Shown piece after piece: positions 7,526 through 14,685 of a stretch of 33,333 nucleotides of DNA. The notes beneath the pieces are model-generated. The model was not told the origin of the DNA and made no database searches. It saw only the letters and a program-made list of their open reading frames with translations. This DNA is from an uncultured Acetatifactor sp. (lineage in GTDB: Bacteria; Bacillota; Clostridia; Lachnospirales; Lachnospiraceae): NCBI GenBank assembly GCA_934394815.1, contig CAKRRD010000038.1, forward strand, positions 1 through 33,333. The letters are read 5' to 3'. The first letter of the stretch is position 1. Every line of letters starts with the position of its first letter. The position numbers were made by a program, and so were the translations under genes.

Positions 7526-8365
7526 TTATGTATTTTGCTGTAACTCGGAAAGCTTCTTTTTCAGAACTTCAATCTCAGCGTCTTTGGCGGAATTATCGGC
7601 AGTCAGCTTATCATTATCGGCAGTCAAAGTAGCAATCTTTTTCAACAGATACTGTTCCTGGAGTTCAGCATCCATTCGTGCCTGGCAGCGCTGCCGTACC
7701 ATGTCATCCGCATTCAGATTATATAAAGTCTTTGTCGCTTCCATAAGGTATTCATCATTTTTAGCAGTCATAAGAATTTCCTCCCATGAAATAGACCGGA
7801 ATAAAGCAGCCCATTTGTCAATACCATATGCTTTGTCTGCATCGGTAGCCAATTCTATATGCTTTAAGTCTACCACAGATAGTGTGAGTTTGTCACTATA
7901 TTCAAAATGATCCTTAAGATTCAGTAACCGATATGTAGCATAGAACTCAGGGCGTTCCGGGAACAGGGTGTAGTCTAAAAAACCAATGTGAATCACAGGT
8001 TTTAATTCAGAATAATTTTGCCCTTTATTTAGTTGATCAAAGTTACGGCACAGATAACTCAAAGAACGCTCCGGCCAGTTGTAGAGGTTATTTACCTGCA
8101 TTTCCAAATTTATGAGAGCATTATTGTTCAACAAGACATTGGTATCAAGAATAAAATCTTTGTCTTCAATGGTTGCACCTAAGGCGATTGGATTGGTAAT
8201 GGTAACGGACTTAATTGCGGACGGTGGCAGATGGAGCAGAGAACTGATGAGACCGGTCAGAGCTTTTTGACTTAGCTGCAGGGCGGCGCGGAACATATAG
8301 TCATTGCGGAAACCGTAGTCAATAGGACCGGTAAGGTTCATGGAAAATACTTGTTTGTGTTTCAT
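7526..8365 (-). CDS. Rpn-family recombination-promoting nuclease (PD-(D/E)XK, putative transposase family)
   Basis: A 279-residue protein of the Rpn/PDDEXK_2 family, whose known members are DNA endonucleases that stimulate RecA-independent recombination; many are annotated as putative transposases. The N-terminal DYGFRNDYMFRAAL is the family signature. The nuclease core shows Asp74 (FILDTNV) and Glu88-x-Gln90 (INLEMQ). The C-terminus is a coiled coil (about 235-275) with a duplicated heptad, LTADND-K-LTADNS. ATG 8365 has a perfect AGGAGG nine bases upstream; the open frame extends further but has no other start signal. The gene is visibly more AT-rich than its neighbours and stands alone between two operons, suggesting horizontal gain. 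No inverted-repeat ends or target duplication were seen around it. Confidence 0.87.
   Translation of the reverse strand: MKHKQVFSMNLTGPIDYGFRNDYMFRAALQLSQKALTGLISSLLHLPPSAIKSVTITNPIALGATIEDKDFILDTNVLLNNNALINLEMQVNNLYNWPERSLSYLCRNFDQLNKGQNYSELKPVIHIGFLDYTLFPERPEFYATYRLLNLKDHFEYSDKLTLSVVDLKHIELATDADKAYGIDKWAALFRSISWEEILMTAKNDEYLMEATKTLYNLNADDMVRQRCQARMDAELQEQYLLKKIATLTADNDKLTADNSAKDAEIEVLKKKLSELQQNT
7592..7626. repeat. 14-bp direct repeat with 21-bp period inside the nuclease gene
   Basis: ATTATCGGCAGTCA occurs at 7592-7605 and again at 7613-7626. The 21-bp period equals one coiled-coil heptad and gives the doubled TADN segment near the protein's C-terminus, probably by slippage. Confidence 0.85.
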
Positions 8366-8452
8366 AGGCAGAATCCTCCTTAGTGTAATTAAAAGTTGCT
8401 TGAAAAATGGCGAAACGCCGGATGTAAGAAATTTCAGATAGAAATTGAATTG

Positions 8453-8481
8453 ACTATAGCATAAAAAGAGGAGATGCACAA
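8453..8481 (-). promoter_or_regulatory. Promoter of the Rpn nuclease gene
   Basis: On the minus strand a TTGTGC -35 (8481-8476) and an extended -10, TGC-TATAGT (TATAGT at 8458-8453), are 17 bp apart. Transcription would begin near 8446, about 80 nt before ATG 8365. The promoter lies back to back with that of recJ and shares the spacer DNA. Confidence 0.6.
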
Positions 8482-8497
8482 GTTTTTTTATGCTATA
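8455..8497. repeat. 13-bp perfect inverted repeat carrying both divergent -10 boxes
   Basis: TATAGCATAAAAA (8455-8467) and its exact complement TTTTTATGCTATA (8485-8497) are separated by 17 bp. Each arm contains the extended -10 of one of the two divergent promoters. The symmetry may be a regulator site or simply two similar promoters. Confidence 0.8.
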
Positions 8498-8499
8498 AT
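8491..8499 (+). promoter_or_regulatory. Extended -10 promoter of recJ
   Basis: TGC-TATAAT at 8491-8499 is a perfect extended -10 element. No good -35 hexamer is found 16-18 bp upstream, which extended -10 promoters tolerate. The start point would be near 8506, giving a leader of about 25-45 nt before recJ. Confidence 0.65.
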
Positions 8500-8531
8500 A
8501 CCTAAGGAATGAGTCTCATGGAAAAACAATT

Positions 8532-10313
8532 ATGAAAGTGGGAACATGCATGGAAAAATGGTACGTGGCTGCGAAAAAGGCAGATTTTGATAAATGGTCG
8601 AAGGAATTTCATATCAGTCCGGTGACGGCGAGGATCCTGAGAAACCGGGATCTGACGGAAGAGAGTCAGATTCAGAAGTTCCTCTATGGGAAACTGGAGG
8701 ATTGCTATTCTCCCTGGTTGTTAAAAGATATGGACAAGGCCGTGGAGGAGATTTTGAAAGCGGTAAAGGAAGGAGTGCATATCCGGGTCATCGGGGACTA
8801 TGATGTGGACGGAATCTGTTCTTCCTACATCCTGACCAGGGGATTCCAGATGCTGGGAGCCCGGGTGGATACGGCGATTCCCCACAGAATCCATGACGGA
8901 TATGGACTAAATGAGCATCTGATCGAAGAGGCGAAGCGGGAAGGAGTCGGCATGATCGTGACCTGCGATAACGGAATTGCCGCAGGGTCACAGATTGCCA
9001 TGGCAAATTCTCTCGGCATGCGTGTGGTTGTTACGGATCATCATGAGGTTCCCTACATGGAAGAAAACGGGGAGCGCAAGGAACAGCTGCCTCCGGCTCT
9101 GGCAGTGGTGGATCCCAAGAGAGCGGATGACACTTATCCCTTTTCCGGTATCTGCGGTGGTGTCGTGGCACTGAAACTGATCCAGGCAATTCTGGAGAAG
9201 ACCGGGAATCCGGGACTTGCGAATCTTCAGGACGAACTGCTGGAATTCGCAGCCCTTTCCACGGTGTGCGATGTCATGGAATTAAAGGACGAGAACCGCA
9301 TTCTGGTAAAGGAAGGCCTGAAGCGTATCCAGAAGGGATACAATGAAGGACTGAAAGCTTTGATGGAAGTGAACGAGATCGCACCGGACAAGCTGAGTGC
9401 TTACCATCTGGGATTCGTGCTTGGCCCCTGCCTGAATGCCACCGGCAGGCTGGATACCGCGAAACGGGCATTGGAACTGTTGCAGAGCTTTACCAGAGCA
9501 GATGCCATGACGGCAGCCAGAGAACTGAAAGACTTAAACGAAAGCCGCAAGAACTTGACCGTGCAGGGAATCCGGAGAGCGGATGAGTATATTCTGGAAC
9601 ACCACATGGCAGAGGATAAGGTCATGGTGATCTATCTGCCGGAAGTCCACGAGAGCATTGCGGGAATCATTGCCGGAAAAGTCAGAGAGAAATATCACCA
9701 TCCGGTGTTCATTCTGACCAAGGGGGAGGACGGAGTAAAAGGCTCCGGCCGTTCCATAGAGACCTATCATATGTATGAGGCCATGACCCGGGTGAAGGAG
9801 TATTTTACCAAATATGGCGGCCACAAACTGGCAGCGGGGCTTTCCATGCGGGAGGAGGATATCGAACCCCTCAGAGCAGCCTTGAATGAAAACTGCATCC
9901 TGACGGAGGAAGACTTTATTCCGAAGGTGCATATTGATGTGGCGATGCCTATGGGATATGCAGATAATGCACTGGCAGGAGAGTTTGCTTTACTGGAACC
10001 CTTCGGAACCGGTAACCCGAGGCCACTGTTTGCACAGAAAGGGCTGATCTTTCAGGCGGGCTTTAAAATGGGAGCCAACAAGACCTGTGCCAGATTCCGG
10101 GTGAAGACACCGGAAGGGGCGACACAGACACTGGTGTTCTTCGGAGACCTGGAGAAGCTGGGAGCTTTCTTAAATGAGAAATACGGTGCGGGAAGTGAGG
10201 AGGCATTGTACGCCGGAAGGGGGAATTTCCCGCTGTCCGTGGTATATCAGGTCAGCCAGAATACTTATAAGGGCAGAACGGAAGTCCAGTTCGTCATGCA
10301 GAACTATTGCTGA
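8532..10313 (+). CDS. recJ: Single-stranded-DNA-specific exonuclease RecJ
   Basis: RecJ degrades single-stranded DNA 5' to 3' in recombination and mismatch or base-excision repair. The protein has 593 residues from ATG 8532. DHH-family metal-binding motifs are in order: DYDVDG (89-94), the CDNGI segment near 145, DHH at 169-171 and, in the DHHA1 domain, SGRS and GGHKLAAGLSM. The C-terminal OB-fold region contains EPFGTGNPRP. ATG 8550 (MEKWYVAAKK) is an equally likely start, since homologues usually begin at a similar MEKW or MxW; neither start has a strong ribosome binding site. The gene has its own promoter and appears to be transcribed alone, ending in the hairpins after 10404. Confidence 0.93.
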   Translation: MKVGTCMEKWYVAAKKADFDKWSKEFHISPVTARILRNRDLTEESQIQKFLYGKLEDCYSPWLLKDMDKAVEEILKAVKEGVHIRVIGDYDVDGICSSYILTRGFQMLGARVDTAIPHRIHDGYGLNEHLIEEAKREGVGMIVTCDNGIAAGSQIAMANSLGMRVVVTDHHEVPYMEENGERKEQLPPALAVVDPKRADDTYPFSGICGGVVALKLIQAILEKTGNPGLANLQDELLEFAALSTVCDVMELKDENRILVKEGLKRIQKGYNEGLKALMEVNEIAPDKLSAYHLGFVLGPCLNATGRLDTAKRALELLQSFTRADAMTAARELKDLNESRKNLTVQGIRRADEYILEHHMAEDKVMVIYLPEVHESIAGIIAGKVREKYHHPVFILTKGEDGVKGSGRSIETYHMYEAMTRVKEYFTKYGGHKLAAGLSMREEDIEPLRAALNENCILTEEDFIPKVHIDVAMPMGYADNALAGEFALLEPFGTGNPRPLFAQKGLIFQAGFKMGANKTCARFRVKTPEGATQTLVFFGDLEKLGAFLNEKYGAGSEEALYAGRGNFPLSVVYQVSQNTYKGRTEVQFVMQNYC

Positions 10314-10367
10314 ATTTTTTATTTTTTGAACACAAAATAGACACATTTATTCTGTAATATGTATTTC

Positions 10368-10449
10368 AGATAGTTGATGAACTCACTATCTCCCCCCTCA
10401 TAAGAAACCGGAAAGCCTCAGGTGTAACAGCCTGAGGCTTTTTGGTTTC
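10368..10449 (+). ncRNA. Candidate small RNA, copy 1 (or structured recJ 3' region)
   Basis: The order is: hairpin AGATAGT/ACTATCT (10368-10374 with 10385-10391, 10-nt loop), an unpaired CCCCCCTCATAA tract (10392-10402), then a long hairpin ending in TTTTT. A -10-like TAATAT at 10355-10360 would place the start at the base of the first hairpin, giving an RNA of about 76-82 nt. No convincing -35 is present. The exposed C-tract could pair with purine-rich ribosome binding sites, as in several Firmicutes small RNAs. It might instead be only part of the recJ 3' end. No known family was recognised. Confidence 0.4.
10404..10449 (+). terminator. Terminator hairpin of recJ / copy 1 element
   Basis: AAAGCCTCAGG (10412-10422) pairs with CCTGAGGCTTT (10431-10441) around TGTAACAG, followed by TTTTT. 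An outer stem, GAAACC (10404-10409) with GGTTTC (10444-10449), extends it through two G-U pairs to about 19 bp. Confidence 0.85.
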
Positions 10450-10550
10450 GGACATTCCGTGGGAGATTTTATAAAACCGCAAGATTCATTTTAGAATTAA
10501 GTTAGAATTCGTACACACTCTGTACACATTTTCCCTGTAATATGTATTTC

Positions 10551-10632
10551 AGATAGTTGATGAACTCACTATCTCCCCCCCTCATAAGAAAATCGGAAAG
10601 CCTCAGGTGTAACAGCCTGAGGCTTTTCGATT
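10551..10632 (+). ncRNA. Candidate small RNA, copy 2
   Basis: This has the same architecture as copy 1: hairpin 10551-10557 with 10568-10574, a CCCCCCCTCATAA tract from 10575, and a hairpin at 10591-10632. The -10-like TAATAT is at 10538-10543. The copy lies beyond the first terminator, so it would need its own promoter or readthrough to be made. Retention of the full structure in a second copy suggests that it is not just a stray terminator. Confidence 0.4.
10591..10632 (+). terminator. Terminator hairpin of copy 2 element
   Basis: AAAGCCTCAGG (10597-10607) pairs with CCTGAGGCTTT (10616-10626) and the run of T has only four bases. The outer stem is AATCG (10591-10595) with CGATT (10628-10632): different bases from copy 1, but still fully paired. 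Confidence 0.8.
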
Positions 10633-10665
10633 GCAGAAAATCCGCAAATAGTTTTCCGATATCGC

Positions 10666-10696
10666 TTGACGGCGCTCCTAGGACATGGCTTATAAT
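10666..10696 (+). promoter_or_regulatory. Promoter of the YitT-like gene
   Basis: TTGACG (10666-10671) and a perfect TATAAT (10691-10696) have a 19-bp spacer, slightly long. The start would be near 10703, about 45 nt before ATG 10747. It probably also drives the membrane protein gene at 11422. Confidence 0.65.
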
Positions 10697-10746
10697 ATAG
10701 AAATATGGATAAATATTATAAAATATAGAAGGAACAGAAATAAGAA

Positions 10747-11400
10747 ATGAAAACACAGATTTACGAATGGAAACAGGCACTGAAAAACATCACATTCAAA
10801 AAATGTGCCATCACTTTGCTGGGAAGCTTTATTCTGGCATTCGGATTATATAATGTACATTCCATCTCCGGAGTGACGGAGGGCGGAGTACTGGGAGCTA
10901 CACTTTTGCTGGAGCGCTGGATCGGGATTTCCCCGGCGGTCACCGGCGGTATCATGAATCTTCTGTGCTATGTGCTGGGGTGGAAGCTGTTAGGCAAGGA
11001 GTTTATTGCCTATTCCACACTGGCTGCGGCAGGTTTCTCCGGCACTTACAAGATCTGCGAGCAGTTCCCGCATCTGTGGCCGGGACTGGCGGATCTGCCG
11101 CTTCTGGCAGCACTGGTGGGGGCCTTGTTCGTCGGTGTGGGTGCCGGATTGTGTGTCCGGATTGGCGGCGCGCCCAGCGGAGACGATGCCCTGGCCATGA
11201 GCATTTCCCATGCCACCGGCTGGAAGATCCAGTGGGTGTATCTGATGTCGGATCTGATCGTTTTGCTCATGTCCTTAAGCTACATTCCGGTACGGCGCAT
11301 CGGGTATTCGCTGTTCACCGTGCTTTTGTCCGGACAGCTGATCGGCTTTCTCCAGAATTTTCATCTGGAGGAGAAAGAACTTACGGTAACAGAAAACTGA
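10747..11400 (+). CDS. YitT/YczE-family integral membrane protein
   Basis: A 217-residue multi-spanning protein of the YitT membrane family (PF02588 type). The first helix region ends in AFGLYNVHSISGVTEGG, and the typical GGAPSGDDALAMSIS loop and RRIGYSLFTVLLSG segment are present, with about five to six helices. The C-terminal DUF2179 domain of many YitT proteins is absent; the protein stops soon after the last helix, as in the shorter YczE/YyaS members. The substrate and function of this family are not firmly known. AGAAGGA lies about 13 bp before the start. The next gene begins 21 bp downstream, so the two are probably cotranscribed. Confidence 0.8.
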   Translation: MKTQIYEWKQALKNITFKKCAITLLGSFILAFGLYNVHSISGVTEGGVLGATLLLERWIGISPAVTGGIMNLLCYVLGWKLLGKEFIAYSTLAAAGFSGTYKICEQFPHLWPGLADLPLLAALVGALFVGVGAGLCVRIGGAPSGDDALAMSISHATGWKIQWVYLMSDLIVLLMSLSYIPVRRIGYSLFTVLLSGQLIGFLQNFHLEEKELTVTEN

Positions 11401-11421
11401 GAAAACGGAAGGAGCAATCTT

Positions 11422-12981
11422 ATGAACACGGTGGGGAAAAGGGGAAGTCTGGAGAAACGAAAGATATTATATATTATTATTTTACTGATCGGAGCTGCAG
11501 CCAGAATCTATCGGCTGGCAAGTGCACCGGGAGGGATCAATCAGGATGAAGCCTTTGGTGCGCGCGAAGCCTGGTCACTGCTTCATTCAGGAATAGATTC
11601 CTTCGGCTATTCCTGGCCGATGTATCTGACAACCTGGGGAAGCGGAATGAGCGTGGGAAACAGTCTTCTGATGATTCCGTTTATCGCACTTTTCGGGCGG
11701 CATATATGGGTATTCCGGCTGCCACAGGTGATCGTAGGGATCGCCACTCTTATGGCGGTGGAAAAAATAGTAAAAGAGACCATAGATGAAGAAGCTGCAC
11801 TGTGGGCAATGTTTCTGCTGGCCATCAATCCCTGGCACATTATGATGTCGAGATGGGGACTGGACTGCAATCTGGCACCGGGATTTCTGATCTTTGGCCT
11901 GTTGTTCTTTGTATCAGGCATGAAGAATGAGAGATATTATCTTTTATCTGCATTGTTCTATGGCCTGAGTCTGTACTGTTATGCGACGATCTGGCCAGTG
12001 GTTCCTTTTATTGTATTACTTCAGGGAATTTATTTATTGTATGTGAAGAAAGCCCGCATAACGAAATGGACGGTGGCCTCAGGTCTCCTGCTGGGAATCC
12101 TGGCAATACCGGCGTTCCTGTTTCTGCTGGTAAACAAGGGTATTATTTCCGAAGTGGTGACCCCTTGGATTTCCATCCCGAAGCTGGTGGTGATGCGGGA
12201 CAGTGAGATCTCAGTGGCCGGAATGGCAGGGAAGATGAAAAACCTGTGTTCCATTCTGGTAAATGAATACGACGGCTGTTACTGGAACAGTACGGAGCAG
12301 TATGGAATGTATTATAAATGTTTTCTGATATTTGCAGTGATAGGTCTGTTCTATTGTGTGAAGAGTGTTTACAAAAGTTTGAAGACACGGATCTATGATG
12401 GATATGTGCTGATGGGAATTCAATTTCTGACCGCATTTGTCTTAGGATCTTTGATCTATGTAAATGTCAATCGTATTAATTGCATTCATATAAGCATTAT
12501 TGTGTTTATGGCGGCGGGCATTTGCCGGACACTGCGGCTGCTTCGCAAAGACCTGAAATATATTACGGAGGTGACAGTAATTGTCTTCTGCGTTCTGTTT
12601 CTTTCCTTTGAGCATTTCTATTTTGGAGTATATGCCAACAACATCGGCAGAATGTTCCAGGATGGAATGGAACAGGCCGTGGAATATGCGGAGTCTCTGG
12701 CGGGGGAGGATGACATTATTTATGTGGGAAAAGGCATATTTTACACAAAAATATTGGCCTTCAGCAAGCTGACACCGGAAGAATACATAGAAACCGTTCA
12801 ATATACCAATTATCCGGCAGCCTTTCTGGACGTCAGTCAGTGCGGCAATTATGTTTTCAACACACTGCTTACGGGAGATGACGGAATCTACATCATCGAT
12901 CTGACGAAACAGACAGAGAGCTGCGTGGATATGGGATATACGGTAAAACAATTCGGCAATATGGCGGTAGTATATAAATAG
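11422..12981 (+). CDS. Multi-spanning GT-C-like membrane glycosyltransferase (GT39/ArnT-like), function unknown
   Basis: A 519-residue protein with roughly ten or more predicted membrane helices and a soluble C-terminal part (about 420-519). After the first helix comes GGINQDEAFGAREAWSLL, the acidic DE motif at the start of the first extracytoplasmic loop that is typical of GT-C enzymes using lipid-linked sugar donors. The following NPWHIMMSRWGLD matches the same fold. Such proteins add sugars to cell-surface polymers or lipids, but donor and acceptor cannot be told. GGAAGGAGCAA precedes the start. No other surface-polysaccharide genes are nearby, so the gene is an orphan. The fold assignment is by motif only. 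Confidence 0.6.
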   Translation: MNTVGKRGSLEKRKILYIIILLIGAAARIYRLASAPGGINQDEAFGAREAWSLLHSGIDSFGYSWPMYLTTWGSGMSVGNSLLMIPFIALFGRHIWVFRLPQVIVGIATLMAVEKIVKETIDEEAALWAMFLLAINPWHIMMSRWGLDCNLAPGFLIFGLLFFVSGMKNERYYLLSALFYGLSLYCYATIWPVVPFIVLLQGIYLLYVKKARITKWTVASGLLLGILAIPAFLFLLVNKGIISEVVTPWISIPKLVVMRDSEISVAGMAGKMKNLCSILVNEYDGCYWNSTEQYGMYYKCFLIFAVIGLFYCVKSVYKSLKTRIYDGYVLMGIQFLTAFVLGSLIYVNVNRINCIHISIIVFMAAGICRTLRLLRKDLKYITEVTVIVFCVLFLSFEHFYFGVYANNIGRMFQDGMEQAVEYAESLAGEDDIIYVGKGIFYTKILAFSKLTPEEYIETVQYTNYPAAFLDVSQCGNYVFNTLLTGDDGIYIIDLTKQTESCVDMGYTVKQFGNMAVVYK

Positions 12982-13007
12982 CATAAAAAATAAGAAAAAA
13001 CAGAAAG

Positions 13008-13037
13008 ATGCCTGCGGAGAAAAAGCAGGCATTTTTT
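13008..13037 (+). terminator. Rho-independent terminator
   Basis: ATGCCTGC (13008-13015) pairs with GCAGGCAT (13025-13032), followed by TTTTTT. It separates the two-gene membrane protein unit from the murE operon. Confidence 0.9.
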
Positions 13038-13077
13038 CTTGCAGCCAGAGCGTGGAAAAATTATAGGTGGTACATTT

Positions 13078-13106
13078 TTGAAAAATAGAGTAAAATATAC
13101 CATAGT
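13078..13106 (+). promoter_or_regulatory. Probable promoter of the murE-rsgA operon
   Basis: TTGAAA (13078-13083) and CATAGT (13101-13106) are 17 bp apart. The start would be near 13113, leaving about 50 nt before ATG 13163 and ruling out the in-frame ATG at 13112 as the main start. No other good promoter is visible until 28068, so a transcript of more than 12 kb is possible. Confidence 0.5.
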
Positions 13107-13162
13107 ATGCAATGAAATTCGGACGGATCAAGAGATATTCGAAGAGGAAGGCGGACACCTGT

Positions 13163-14665
13163 ATGAGCAGACAATTAACAGAACTTTTGGATAAACTGGA
13201 ATATGAACAGGTATGTGGAACCCTGGAGAGGGAGATCACTGCCGTGGTCTATGATTCCCGTAAAGTCATTCCGGGATGCTTGTTTTTCTGTATCAGCGGA
13301 GCTAATTTTGACGGACACAATTTCGCCGCTCAAGTGGCGGCGCAGGGAGCAGGCGTGCTGGTGGTGCAGAGAGATGTGGAACTTCCCGAAGATACGGATA
13401 TAACGGTGATCAAAGTAGCGGATACCAGATATGCTATGGCGTTTATCTCCGCAGCCTGGTTCGATCATCCGGCGGAGAAGCTGAAAGTCATCGGGATCAC
13501 GGGCACCAAGGGTAAGACCACCACGACCTATCTGGTAAAATCCATTCTGGAAAATGCCGGCTATAAAGCAGGTCTGGTGGGAACCATTGAGGTGATCATC
13601 GGAGACGAACATATCCATGCGAACAATACCACCCCGGAGTCCTATCTGTTACAGGAGTATTTTGCCCGTATGGTGGAGGCGGGACTGGATACCGTAGTCA
13701 TGGAGGTATCTTCCCAGGCACTGATGCTGCACCGCACCCAGGGCTTTGTATTTGATTACGGCATTTTCACCAATCTGGAGCCGGATCACATCGGTCCCAA
13801 CGAGCATGCCAGCTTCGAGGAATATCTGCACTGCAAGGGATTATTGTTCAAACAGTGTAAGGTGGGGATTGTGAATGGCGACGATGAGCACTGGCAGGCA
13901 GTGACGGAAGGCCATACCTGCACACTGGAAAGCTTTGGAATGGGAGAGCACTGTATGCTCCGGGCGGAAAACAGACAGCTGGTGCATAAGCCCGGAGAAC
14001 TGGGCGTGACCTTCCATGTAGCCGGACTGATGGATTTTGACGTGGAAGTACCCATGCCCGGCAGATTCAGCGTGTACAATGCGCTGGCGGCCATTGCCAT
14101 CTGCCGTCATTTCAAGGTGGATGAGGAAAATATCAAAAAGGCATTGTTACAGGCAAAAGTAAAGGGCCGTATCGAGATGATCCAGGTTTCTGACAAATTT
14201 ACTTTGCTGATCGACTATGCCCATAACGCCATGGCACTGGAAAGCCTGTTAACCACCCTGCGGGAGTATGAACCCCACAGACTGGTCAGCCTGTTCGGCT
14301 GCGGCGGAAACCGCTCCAGACAGCGCCGTTTCGAGATGGGAGAGGTCAGTGGCAGACTGGCGGATCTGACCATTATTACTTCCGACAATCCCCGGTTCGA
14401 GGAGCCGCAGGATATTATCAATGATATCAAGACAGGTATGGCGAAGACGGCCGGAAAATATGTGGAGATCTGCGACCGCAAGGAAGCCATTACTTATGCC
14501 ATCGAACACGGAGAACCCGGTGATATCATTGTACTGGCGGGAAAAGGGCACGAAGACTACCAGGAGATCAAAGGTGTGAAGCATCCCATGGATGAACGGG
14601 ATCTGATCCGGGATATTCTGGCGGAGGGACATCTCCCCGGATCGGCAGCGGGTCAGGATCTATAA
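13163..14665 (+). CDS. murE: UDP-N-acetylmuramoyl-L-alanyl-D-glutamate--2,6-diaminopimelate ligase MurE
   Basis: A cytoplasmic ATP-dependent ligase that adds meso-diaminopimelate to the peptidoglycan precursor. It has 500 residues from ATG 13163, chosen because GAGGAAGG lies 11 bp upstream; the upstream ATG 13112 falls at the predicted transcript start. The Mur ligase domains are in order: an N-terminal UDP-binding domain with DSRKVIPGCLFF, a central ATPase with GTKGKT (114-119), the NTTPE substrate segment and MEVSSQAL with the carbamylated-Lys region beyond, and a C-terminal domain with the DNPR motif (408-411) that selects meso-DAP over lysine. Many clostridia keep murE in the dcw cluster; here it heads an operon with priA instead, while the dcw cluster starts only at 32971. 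Confidence 0.93.
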   Translation: MSRQLTELLDKLEYEQVCGTLEREITAVVYDSRKVIPGCLFFCISGANFDGHNFAAQVAAQGAGVLVVQRDVELPEDTDITVIKVADTRYAMAFISAAWFDHPAEKLKVIGITGTKGKTTTTYLVKSILENAGYKAGLVGTIEVIIGDEHIHANNTTPESYLLQEYFARMVEAGLDTVVMEVSSQALMLHRTQGFVFDYGIFTNLEPDHIGPNEHASFEEYLHCKGLLFKQCKVGIVNGDDEHWQAVTEGHTCTLESFGMGEHCMLRAENRQLVHKPGELGVTFHVAGLMDFDVEVPMPGRFSVYNALAAIAICRHFKVDEENIKKALLQAKVKGRIEMIQVSDKFTLLIDYAHNAMALESLLTTLREYEPHRLVSLFGCGGNRSRQRRFEMGEVSGRLADLTIITSDNPRFEEPQDIINDIKTGMAKTAGKYVEICDRKEAITYAIEHGEPGDIIVLAGKGHEDYQEIKGVKHPMDERDLIRDILAEGHLPGSAAGQDL

Positions 14666-14685
14666 GACAGCTTTCAGGGATCCCG

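Larger units (their letters stand above)
10352..10632. repeat. Tandem duplication of a structured intergenic element
   Basis: A block at 10352-10443 is repeated at 10535-10627, offset by 183 bp. The first ~46 bases are identical; after a one-base C insertion the match continues through the hairpin loop TGTAACAG. Weaker similarity extends about 20 bp further left (CACA...ACACATTT). The ~60 bp between copies is unrelated AT-rich DNA. Together with the short recJ and yitT flanks this accounts for the 433-bp gene-free gap at 10314-10746. Confidence 0.9.

Noticed and set aside
7476..7910. Plus-strand open frame opposite the 3' end of the nuclease gene
   Set aside because: It starts inside the terminator region and is the antisense of the nuclease coiled coil; there is no ribosome binding site.
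8366..8479. 38-residue upstream extension of the Rpn nuclease
   Set aside because: ATG 8365 has AGGAGG nine bases upstream and starts the conserved region; the predicted promoter's transcript would begin inside the extension.
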